From: Faecalibacterium sp. CAG:1138 | GTDB lineage: Bacteria > Bacillota > Clostridia > Christensenellales > CAG-917 | Direction of reading: 5' to 3' | Assembly (NCBI GenBank): GCA_000434675.1 | Contig: HF988637.1 | Location: forward strand, 104,121-168,120 | DNA length: 64,000 bases | Shown here: one piece after another, positions 54,468 through 61,863 of the stretch | Position numbering within the stretch: the first letter of the stretch is position 1 | Layout: each line of letters starts with the position of its first letter | Notes under the pieces: generated by a model | What the model was told of the DNA's origin: nothing | What the model saw: only the letters and a program-made list of their open reading frames with translations | Databases searched by the model: none | Translations under genes and position numbers: made by a program

Positions 54468-54476
54468 GAGAGGGAA

Positions 54477-55724
54477 ATGATAAACATTCCAAAAGGTACG
54501 AAAGACGTACTGCCGTCGGAAAGCTACAAGTGGCACTACGTTGAGGACGACATCAGAAAGGTGGCGGGGCTGTTCGGACTGTCCGAAATCCGCACTCCGA
54601 CTTTCGAGCATACGGAACTGTTTTTGCGCGGCGTCGGCGACACCACCGACATCGTCAACAAAGAAATGTACACCTTCAACGACAAGGGCGGAAGAAGCAT
54701 AACCCTTAAGCCCGAAGGCACGGCGGGCGTTGCGAGAAGCTTTGTGGAAAACGGGCTTTCGAACTTGCCTATGCCGGTGAAAATGTATTATATAACTCCG
54801 GTCTTCCGCTACGAAAAACCGCAAGCGGGAAGGTATAGGGAGCATCACCAGTTCGGCGTTGAAATTTACGGCGCGGAAAGCTCGGCGGCGGACGTGGAGG
54901 CCATATCCATAGCAAAGACGCTGTTCGATACGGTGGGGCTTAAAAAGCTGGAGCTTAACCTCAACAGCATCGGTTGCAGAAATTGCAGAAAGGACTATAA
55001 CGCGGCTCTCAGGAACTATCTTGCCGCCAACGTTTCGGAAATGTGCGCTTCCTGCAAAGAGCGTTTTGAAAAAAATCCGCTCAGGATTTTGGACTGCAAA
55101 GAAGAAAAATGCAAAAAAATCACTTTAAATGCGCCGAAAACCATTGACTTTTTGTGCAACGAGTGCAAAAATCACTTTGAGGGCGTAAAAAAAGGTCTGG
55201 ACCAAGTGGGCATACCTTACGTCGTCAATCCGCAAATCGTGAGAGGGTTGGACTACTACACCCGCACGGTGTTTGAATTCGTCAGCACGGATATAGGCGC
55301 GCAGGGCACCGTATGCGGCGGCGGAAGATACAATCATCTCGTGGAAGAAGTGGGCGGAAAAGCTACGCCGGCGGTCGGATTCGGCATGGGCGTGGAACGA
55401 CTTTTGAACGTTCTGGAAGCGCTGAATCTGCTGCCGGATAATCACGAGAGCGTCAAGGTTTACGTTGCGCCTATAGGCGAAGCGGCGGCGGACGCGGCGA
55501 GAGTTCTGGTTTCAAAGCTCAGAAAAGCCGGCATATCCGCAGACACCGATCTTATGGGAAGAAGCGTAAAAGCACAAATGAAATACGCCGACAAAATCGG
55601 AGCCAAATACACGCTCTGCTTGGGCGACGACGAAATACAGCGCGGGGTAGCCACTCTCAAAAACATGCTTTCCGGCGAAAGCGCGGAAGTGAACCTCGAA
55701 AGCCTTTCAACTTACAAATTTTAA
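54477..55724 (+). CDS. hisS: Histidyl-tRNA synthetase
   Basis: A 415-residue class II synthetase. KGTKDVLP at the start, LKPEGTAGVARSF (motif 2 region), VRGLDYYTRTVFEF and the C-terminal anticodon domain (APIGEAAADAARVLVSKLR). It is paired with aspS 16 bp downstream, as in many Firmicutes. Confidence 0.96.
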   Translation: MINIPKGTKDVLPSESYKWHYVEDDIRKVAGLFGLSEIRTPTFEHTELFLRGVGDTTDIVNKEMYTFNDKGGRSITLKPEGTAGVARSFVENGLSNLPMPVKMYYITPVFRYEKPQAGRYREHHQFGVEIYGAESSAADVEAISIAKTLFDTVGLKKLELNLNSIGCRNCRKDYNAALRNYLAANVSEMCASCKERFEKNPLRILDCKEEKCKKITLNAPKTIDFLCNECKNHFEGVKKGLDQVGIPYVVNPQIVRGLDYYTRTVFEFVSTDIGAQGTVCGGGRYNHLVEEVGGKATPAVGFGMGVERLLNVLEALNLLPDNHESVKVYVAPIGEAAADAARVLVSKLRKAGISADTDLMGRSVKAQMKYADKIGAKYTLCLGDDEIQRGVATLKNMLSGESAEVNLESLSTYKF

Positions 55725-55740
55725 CAAGAGGAATACATCT

Positions 55741-57558
55741 ATGGCAGAATTTATCAACGGTTTGAAAAGAACAAACATGTGCGGCGACCTGACCGCAAAA
55801 GACGAAGGCAAAAACGTGGTCGTCATGGGCTTTGCCGCAAAAGTCAGAAACCTCGGCAACCTCATCTTCATCGACCTGAGGGACAGAACCGGTCTTGTGC
55901 AGATTGCGTTTGACGGCTCGAAAAACGCAGACCTCTTCGAAAAAGCGGAAGCCGTCGGAAACGAATACGTTCTCGCGGTTGCCGGCGTCGTGCAGCTGAG
56001 AACCGGCAAAAACGTCAACCCTAACATGAAGACCGGCGAAGTGGAAATTTTGGCCACCGACGTCAGAATTCTGAACGAAGCGGAGAACCCTCCGTTCTTC
56101 ATTCAGGACGACGTGAACACCCGCGAAAGCCTGAGGCTTCAATATCGTTATCTCGACCTCAGACGTCCGTATCTTCAGAACCTTCTTATGCTCAGAAGTC
56201 AGATTGCGCACGTCACCAGAAACTATCTTGCCGAAAACGGTTTTTTGGAAATCGAAACTCCGTGCCTCGGCAAATCTTCTCCGGAAGGCGCGAGGGACTA
56301 TCTCGTTCCTAGCCGCGTGCACCCGGGCGCGTTCTATGCGCTTCCGCAAAGCCCGCAGCTTTACAAACAGCTTCTTATGGTGGCGGGTTACGACCGTTAT
56401 TATCAGATTGCGCGTTGCTTCCGCGACGAGGATCTGAGGGCAAACCGTCAGCCTGAATTCACGCAAATCGACATCGAAATGAGCTACGTCGAACGCGACG
56501 AAGACGTTATGCAAATGGCCGAAGGCCTCATCAAACGTATCTTCAAGGAAGTCAAGGGCATAGACTTTGGGGACAAACCGTTCAGAAGAATGACCTGGCA
56601 AGAGAGTATGGACCGTTTCGGCAGCGACAAGCCTGACACTCGTTTCGGCCTCGAACTTCAAAACATCTCCGACGAAGTGAAGGACTGCGGATTTTCCGTG
56701 TTCACTTCTGCTTTGGAAAACGGCAAACGCGGCAGCGTCAGGGCAATAGTGGTTCCGGGCGGCGCGGACAAGTTCACCAGAAAGGAAATCGACAAGCTTT
56801 CCGAATTCGTCAAGGATTACGGCGCAAAAGGCCTTGCCTGGACGGCGCTTAAGGAAGGCGGCACCACCTCCAGCTTCTACAAGTTCCTCTCCGAGGACAC
56901 GCAAAAAGCCATCGAAACCAAGCTCGGCGCAAAAACCGGCGACATCATCTTCGTGGTTGCTTCTCCGAAGAACAAAGTGGTTTACGACAGCCTCGGCGCG
57001 CTCAGGTTGGAGCTTGCTAAACGTTTGGATCTCGTTCCGGACAGATACGACATTTTGTGGATCAAAGACTTCCCGCTTATGGAATACAGCGACGAAGACG
57101 GCCGCTACTACGCAACTCACCACCCGTTCACAATGCCGAACATCGACGACTTGCCGCTTCTTGACAAGTTCGAAACAATCGGCGACGCAAGGGCGGTGGC
57201 CTACGACCTCGTCATCAACGGACAGGAAGCGGGCGGCGGTTCCATTCGTATCCACCATCAGGATTTGCAACATCGTATGTTCCAGCTTCTGGGACTTACC
57301 GAAGAAACCATCAAGGAGCGTTTCGGTTACTTCATCGAAGCGTTCAAATACGGCGCGCCTCCTCACGGCGGTCTCGCTTTCGGTCTGGACAGACTGGTTA
57401 TGCTTCTCGGCGGCACCGACAACATCAAAGACGTCATCGCTTTCCCGAAAGTGCAAAACGCCAGCTGCCTGATGAGCGGCGCTCCGGACTTCGTGGAAGA
57501 TCAACAGCTTACGGATCTTTCCATCGCAGTCACCAAAAAAGAAAACAGAGAGGTATAA
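55741..57558 (+). CDS. aspS: Aspartyl-tRNA synthetase
   Basis: A 605-residue bacterial-type AspRS with OB-fold anticodon domain, catalytic class II core (ARCFRDEDLRANRQPEFTQID, FGLDRLVMLLGG) and the GAD insertion (about 280-420). Whether it is discriminating or also serves Asn is not decided here. Confidence 0.96.
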   Translation: MAEFINGLKRTNMCGDLTAKDEGKNVVVMGFAAKVRNLGNLIFIDLRDRTGLVQIAFDGSKNADLFEKAEAVGNEYVLAVAGVVQLRTGKNVNPNMKTGEVEILATDVRILNEAENPPFFIQDDVNTRESLRLQYRYLDLRRPYLQNLLMLRSQIAHVTRNYLAENGFLEIETPCLGKSSPEGARDYLVPSRVHPGAFYALPQSPQLYKQLLMVAGYDRYYQIARCFRDEDLRANRQPEFTQIDIEMSYVERDEDVMQMAEGLIKRIFKEVKGIDFGDKPFRRMTWQESMDRFGSDKPDTRFGLELQNISDEVKDCGFSVFTSALENGKRGSVRAIVVPGGADKFTRKEIDKLSEFVKDYGAKGLAWTALKEGGTTSSFYKFLSEDTQKAIETKLGAKTGDIIFVVASPKNKVVYDSLGALRLELAKRLDLVPDRYDILWIKDFPLMEYSDEDGRYYATHHPFTMPNIDDLPLLDKFETIGDARAVAYDLVINGQEAGGGSIRIHHQDLQHRMFQLLGLTEETIKERFGYFIEAFKYGAPPHGGLAFGLDRLVMLLGGTDNIKDVIAFPKVQNASCLMSGAPDFVEDQQLTDLSIAVTKKENREV

Positions 57559-57561
57559 TGT

Positions 57562-57870
57562 ATGAAACTTTCATCCAAGGAACAATTTGACGCGCTTCTG
57601 GCAGGGAACAAACCCGTCGTGGTCGATTTCTTCGCCACCTGGTGCGGCCCGTGCAAAATGTTTGCGCCGACCTTCGAAGCCGCGGCCGAAAAGCACGCCG
57701 ACATCGAATTTTTGAAGGTTGACGTCGACGAATTCGAGGACCTTGCCGTAAGCCTCGGCATCAGCTACGTCCCGACGATCATGCTCTTTAAGGGCGGCGA
57801 AAAGATAGACTATTTCGTCGGTCCTAAAAAAGAGGAGGACTTCGAAGCCTTCCTTAAACAAGCGTTATAA
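57562..57870 (+). CDS. trxA: Thioredoxin
   Basis: A 102-residue thioredoxin with the active site W27-C28-G-P-C31 and the cis-proline (SYVPTIMLF). It lies 3 bp after aspS. A terminator shared with the convergent small gene follows. Confidence 0.93.
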   Translation: MKLSSKEQFDALLAGNKPVVVDFFATWCGPCKMFAPTFEAAAEKHADIEFLKVDVDEFEDLAVSLGISYVPTIMLFKGGEKIDYFVGPKKEEDFEAFLKQAL

Positions 57871-57884
57871 TTCAGCGTAAAACC

Positions 57885-57912
57885 AAAGCCACGCCGGACG
57901 GCGTGGCTTTTT
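57885..57912. terminator. Bidirectional terminator after trxA
   Basis: AAAGCCACGCC and GGCGTGGCTTT form an 11-bp stem with a 4-nt loop, followed by TTT; it serves both convergent genes. Confidence 0.9.
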
Positions 57913-58255
57913 ACGTGTTTTTCTCCATAAGCTTTTTGAGGGCCTGATTTATTTCGTTGGGCACTGCGGAAGCGGGCTTCGTCTCGCTTTCAGAGGGCGG
58001 CGCGGGGACGGCTGCATCAGGCGTTTCGACGTTTGCGGTTTTTGCCGCGCCGAAAGACGCAATCATCTGAAACATAGCTTTGGTTTTGTCGTCCAGATTC
58101 AAGCCGTTAAAAAGGGCGGAAACGTCGCCCGATTTCAGCTTTTCAATCATTTCGGGGAGCTTGGAAACGTCAAAGCCGCCGCTTGGGGCGGTTTTTTGAT
58201 TGCTTGAGCTGCCCTTTAAGGCAAGAAGAAGAGGAAGCACTGTCTGAAGATTCAT
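57911..58255 (-). CDS. Small protein of unknown function
   Basis: A 114-residue protein (MNLQTVLPLLLALKG...). A hydrophobic N-terminal helix is followed by a Lys/Asp-rich helical part (KLPEMIEKLKSGDVSALF, LNLDDKTKAMFQMIASFG) and a Pro/Ala/Ser-rich linker. ATG at 58255 is preceded by AGGTG on the minus strand; an ATG at 58276 is less likely. It is divergent from the small gene at 58316. I do not recognise the family. Confidence 0.65.
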   Translation of the reverse strand: MNLQTVLPLLLALKGSSSNQKTAPSGGFDVSKLPEMIEKLKSGDVSALFNGLNLDDKTKAMFQMIASFGAAKTANVETPDAAVPAPPSESETKPASAVPNEINQALKKLMEKNT

Positions 58256-58315
58256 GGTTTCACCTATCACGTTCACAGTATATGCCGAATATAAATGATG
58301 AGTGCGGAGGTGAGT

Positions 58316-58603
58316 ATGGATTTCAAAACCTTTTCAGAAGATCACAAGGTCGCAAAAAGCCCGAATAGCTCTGCGTCCCAAAGTGAAAAAATAACCGAAA
58401 GCAATGTCAGAGAAGCCTTGGACAGCGTAAAAGGAATGTCCGAAAACGAAATTATGTCCGAAATATTCAAGCGCGCGGCCAAGGGCAAGGCGGACGGAAC
58501 CTTCAACCCCGAAGCTCTTAAAAAGGCCGCGGAAAACGTCAGGCCTATGCTGACGCCGGAGCAGTGCAAAAAACTTGACGACATTCTGGGGGCTCTGTTG
58601 TAG
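58316..58603 (+). CDS. Small helical protein of unknown function
   Basis: A 95-residue protein. Residues 30-95 are predicted helices (NVREALDSVKGMSENEIMSE, GTFNPEALKKAAENVRPMLT, EQCKKLDDILGALL). GGAGGTG precedes ATG 58316. It is divergent from the gene at 57911 and its stop touches the GTG start of the subtilisin gene, implying coupling. I recall similar short proteins in Clostridia without a function. Confidence 0.7.
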   Translation: MDFKTFSEDHKVAKSPNSSASQSEKITESNVREALDSVKGMSENEIMSEIFKRAAKGKADGTFNPEALKKAAENVRPMLTPEQCKKLDDILGALL

Positions 58604-59647
58604 GTGGGGAAGGACGTAATCGTTTATCTTAAAAGCCTCGGCTACGTCAGGCATCTTCCGAGCGCTTTCGACGTAAAAAGGGTGTATCCGTTCCTGAGCG
58701 CCGTAGGAGCGACCGTGGCCGATGATTTTGAAACGGAAAATTTGCCCTACGTCGAACATATCGCAACGGGCGGCAGAGTGTTTGCGCTTGCCGCAAAAAC
58801 GCGAAATATGCGCGATTTTCGTCCCAAAACCGTAGGAAGAAACCTCACGGGCAAAGGGGTGGGCCTTTGCGTCATCGACACGGGCATATCCGCGCACCCC
58901 GACTTTTGCATTCCCCGAAACCGAATCGTTGCTTTCAAGGACGTTTACGGCGGCAAGGAAGAGGTTTACGACGACAACGGCCACGGCACGTTCGTTGCGG
59001 GGGTTGCGGCGGGCGGAGGAGTGGCTTCGGGAAAAGAGGTGTCGGGCGTGGCGAGCGAAGCGGATATCGTTGCCGTCAAGGCAATAGGAAAGAGCGGCGA
59101 GTGCGGACTTTTCAGCGTGCTTGACGCAATGCAGTGGGTTGTCGATAACAAGGATCGACACGGCATCAAAGTGGTTTGTATGTCGTTCGGGGCAAATCCC
59201 GTCGACTACGCGGATCCGTTGGAGCGCGGCGCGGACGTTTTGATAAAAAACGGCATAACCGTGGTTGCCTCGGCGGGGAACAGCGGTCAAGGGGGAGTGA
59301 AATCGCCCGGGACCGGAAAAAAAGTTTTGACAGTGGGGAGCGTCGATGATAATAATATTGTTGCTGGCTTTTCGTCTTATGGAGAAGTTGGTGGAAAATT
59401 TAAGCCGGAAATCTATGCGCCCGGCGTTGAGATAAAGGGCGTAGGACAGGCAAACGATCTTTACGTCAGGATGTCGGGAACTTCTGTTTCCGCGCCTTAC
59501 GTTGCGGGCGCGGCCGCGCTTTTATACGAAAAATATCCCACGGCCACGCCTTGGCAAATCAAAAAGCTTTTGCTTTCGTTTTCTGACGAATTTGGCGGCG
59601 TACGGGTGCTTAACGCGTCAAAAATCGCCGAAAGTATTATGAAATAG
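58604..59647 (+). CDS. Intracellular subtilisin-like serine protease (S8)
   Basis: A 347-residue subtilase with a complete triad: D92 (VIDTGIS), H127 (DDNGHGTFVAG) and S294 (MSGTSVSAPYVAG); SAGNSG holds the oxyanion Asn. There is no signal peptide, so it is probably cytoplasmic, like AprX-type enzymes. A propeptide-like N-terminus of about 70 residues is present. The start is GTG at 58604, immediately after the previous stop; no ATG is near. Its substrates are unknown. Confidence 0.88.
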   Translation: MGKDVIVYLKSLGYVRHLPSAFDVKRVYPFLSAVGATVADDFETENLPYVEHIATGGRVFALAAKTRNMRDFRPKTVGRNLTGKGVGLCVIDTGISAHPDFCIPRNRIVAFKDVYGGKEEVYDDNGHGTFVAGVAAGGGVASGKEVSGVASEADIVAVKAIGKSGECGLFSVLDAMQWVVDNKDRHGIKVVCMSFGANPVDYADPLERGADVLIKNGITVVASAGNSGQGGVKSPGTGKKVLTVGSVDDNNIVAGFSSYGEVGGKFKPEIYAPGVEIKGVGQANDLYVRMSGTSVSAPYVAGAAALLYEKYPTATPWQIKKLLLSFSDEFGGVRVLNASKIAESIMK

Positions 59648-59672
59648 CGGCTTTTTTAGAATTATCCGTCAT

Positions 59673-60809
59673 TTAACGGAATTTTGCCGCAATCGACTTT
59701 ACGGCCGACAAAAGCTTGTCGGCCTCTTTTTCGGTGTTGTCCACGCCTATTCCCACGCGCACGGCGCCCACGTCCAAAGTTTCGTTTGCGTTGTGCACCA
59801 GCGGCGCGCAGTGAAGCCCCGCACGAACGGCAACGTGATATTTTTCGTTCAAAATGTCGCCGACCTCCGTGCTGTCGGCGCCTTTTACGTTGAAGCTTAC
59901 GACGCCCGTAAAGCAGTCGTCTGCCGTGTAAAGCGTTACGCCGGGGATTTTTTTGAGGCCGTATATGATTTTTTCCGAAAGCTTTTCGATGTGCTTTCGT
60001 GAGGCTTCGGCGTGCTTGAAGCTCCATTTGGCGCCCTCCAAAAGCCCCGCGATGCCTGCGGCGTTAAGGGTGCCCGCTTCCAAGCTTTCGGGAGGGGACT
60101 TTGGCATATAAACGCTGTCGCTGTCGGTACCCGTTCCGCCTAAAAGAAGCGGTCTGACGTTCAGATTTCGCTTGAAAATCAGAAAGCCCGTTCCTTGCGG
60201 GCCGTGAAGGCCTTTGTGCCCGGGGGCGGCAAGCATGGATATATTCATTTCCTTGACGTTGATTTTCGTCAGCGGCACTGCCTGCGCGCCGTCTGCAAGC
60301 AGGGTAACGTTGTGGCCGGCGCATATTTTCCCGATTGCGGCAAGGTCCGTTGTCATACCCGTTACGTTGCTTTGTGCGGTAACGACGGCAAGGCGGGTGT
60401 CGTTTCCAAGCATACGTTCGAAGTGGGCGGGATTTATTTTTCCGAAGCGGTCGGGATTGAGAACCGATAGGGAGATTACGTTTTCGTCCTTAAGCTTAAA
60501 GAGCGGGCGGAGAACGCTGTTGTGCTCCAGAGCCGTGGTTACGACGTGCGTTTTGGGTATAACCGTTCCGAATATAGCAAGGTTCAGGGCCTCGGTGCAG
60601 TTTTTGGTGAAAACCAGTTCGTAGTCGTCGTCCGCGCCGAGCGCCGACAAAAGATAGGCGCGCGCGTTTTCCACCAGCATACTTGCGCGGATAGCGTCCC
60701 TGTGCGCTCCTCGGCCGGGATTTGCGCTGTTTTTAAGTTCTTTTACGACGGCTTTTCGGACGGATTTTGGCTTAAAACGCGAAGTGGCCGCATTGTCGAA
60801 ATAAATCAT
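59673..60809 (-). CDS. Cysteine desulfurase-like PLP enzyme (aminotransferase class V)
   Basis: A 378-residue class V PLP enzyme. YFDNAATSRFKP at the start, TTALEHNSVLRPL, and APGHKGLHGPQGTG with the Schiff-base lysine are family motifs. A cysteine in the desulfurase loop (RAGLHCAPLVH) supports cysteine desulfurase or selenocysteine lyase activity. It is divergent from a DUF3343 gene, a putative sulfur/selenium carrier, which strengthens this reading. Confidence 0.88.
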   Translation of the reverse strand: MIYFDNAATSRFKPKSVRKAVVKELKNSANPGRGAHRDAIRASMLVENARAYLLSALGADDDYELVFTKNCTEALNLAIFGTVIPKTHVVTTALEHNSVLRPLFKLKDENVISLSVLNPDRFGKINPAHFERMLGNDTRLAVVTAQSNVTGMTTDLAAIGKICAGHNVTLLADGAQAVPLTKINVKEMNISMLAAPGHKGLHGPQGTGFLIFKRNLNVRPLLLGGTGTDSDSVYMPKSPPESLEAGTLNAAGIAGLLEGAKWSFKHAEASRKHIEKLSEKIIYGLKKIPGVTLYTADDCFTGVVSFNVKGADSTEVGDILNEKYHVAVRAGLHCAPLVHNANETLDVGAVRVGIGVDNTEKEADKLLSAVKSIAAKFR

Positions 60810-60926
60810 ATAACCTCCGTAACGCAGATTTTGTTTTTACAATATAATATATTAAAAAGCTCGGAGATAAATTCTAAGGCATATTCCGCCGAGACGAGTT
60901 TTCTACATAAAAAATCGAGGTGGGGT

Positions 60927-61187
60927 ATGGTTTATCTTCTGACGGCGTTCCGCTCGAGGGCGCATACTTTGAGATTTTACGATCTTTTGAGGTCCTACAA
61001 GGTTAATTGCAGGGTGGTGAACACGCCCAAAGAGGCGAAGGTCGGCTGCGGAATTTCGGTGAAATGCGGGCCGGAGGCTTCGGGCTACGTCAATTTGTCT
61101 CTCCTGAAAACGGGGTTTCCGACATTCATCGGAGTTTTCAAGGTAACGGAGGAAGGCGGCAAAAAGAATTTTTTGAAGATTTTCTGA
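60927..61187 (+). CDS. DUF3343 protein, putative Se/S carrier
   Basis: An 86-residue protein (YLLTAFRSRAHTLRFYDLLR, VNTPKEAKVGCGISVKC). DUF3343 proteins are thought to carry sulfur or selenium, with a conserved GCG(I/L)S cysteine as here. GAGGTGGGG precedes ATG 60927. It is divergent from the cysteine-desulfurase-like gene. Confidence 0.88.
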   Translation: MVYLLTAFRSRAHTLRFYDLLRSYKVNCRVVNTPKEAKVGCGISVKCGPEASGYVNLSLLKTGFPTFIGVFKVTEEGGKKNFLKIF

Positions 61188-61414
61188 CAAAAACCAAAGG
61201 TCGGATAATGTCGCTTTGGCGAATAAAAATAATTTTTTTGAATTTATTTGATTTTTTTGTAAAAAATAAAAAAATCACAAAATTTGCTTAAAAATCGCCA
61301 AAAATTTCTCAAAATCAAAAATAATCTTTTGAAATCAATAATTTTTGCCATTGACAGAAAGTTTATTTTTTGCTATCGTAGAACTCGTAAAAAAAAGGGG
61401 GAGAAATTTTTACG
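61188..61414 (+). other. AT-rich intergenic region
   Basis: A 227-bp AT-rich gap. It contains the promoter TTGACA (61351-61356), 17 bp, TATCGT (61374-61379) for the small gene downstream. Nothing else was recognised. Confidence 0.6.
61351..61379 (+). promoter_or_regulatory. Promoter of the small gene before pcrA
   Basis: Consensus TTGACA and a weak TATCGT -10, 17 bp apart. Confidence 0.6.
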
Positions 61415-61756
61415 ATGGCACAAAAATCAACTATATCGCAACTTGCAAACACGGCGAAGAACAGAATTCGCCAAGGCTACGGTTTCAGGGGTAACGCGGC
61501 TTTGAAAATAGATCCGAAAAGGATTTACTCGGCAGAGAGAACGACGGTGTTTTCCTCGGACGTCGTGGACTGCTACAGAATTTACGACGCCATTCTGCGC
61601 GCCGAAAAGAGCGTCGAAAGTCCGCTGAAGCTGCTTATCGACTACGACTATTTCGAAAGACTGGGGCAGGAAGAAAAACAACGCTACATTTTCAAATTGT
61701 CGGAAGCTTACATAAGCGTAAAACGGCAACTGGAGGACAAACGCGGCGTAAAATAG
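61415..61756 (+). CDS. Small basic protein of unknown function
   Basis: A 113-residue basic protein (KSTISQLANTAKNRIRQGYG, YRIYDAILRAEKSVESPLKL, YISVKRQLEDKRGVK). AGGGGGAGA lies upstream, with a long spacer. It has a promoter and terminator of its own. I do not recognise it. Confidence 0.65.
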   Translation: MAQKSTISQLANTAKNRIRQGYGFRGNAALKIDPKRIYSAERTTVFSSDVVDCYRIYDAILRAEKSVESPLKLLIDYDYFERLGQEEKQRYIFKLSEAYISVKRQLEDKRGVK

Positions 61757-61766
61757 AAAAAGATTT

Positions 61767-61808
61767 AGGGCGACGGGCCAAAATAGGCTCGGTCGCTCGT
61801 TTTTTTTG
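61767..61808 (+). terminator. Intrinsic terminator
   Basis: GGGCGACGGGCC and GGCTCGGTCGCTC pair imperfectly, followed by eight T residues. Confidence 0.75.
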
Positions 61809-61837
61809 TTGCAGGCATTTGGAGATTTGGCTATAAC
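61809..61837 (+). promoter_or_regulatory. Possible pcrA promoter
   Basis: TTGCAG (61809-61814) and TATAAC (61832-61837), 17 bp apart, 27 bp before the ATG. Confidence 0.45.
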
Positions 61838-61863
61838 GTGCTAAAATATATACGGAGATATTT

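Noticed and set aside
55657..57504. 615-residue open frame on the minus strand
   Set aside because: Fully antisense to aspS, whose motifs are unmistakable; no ribosome binding site or family signal.
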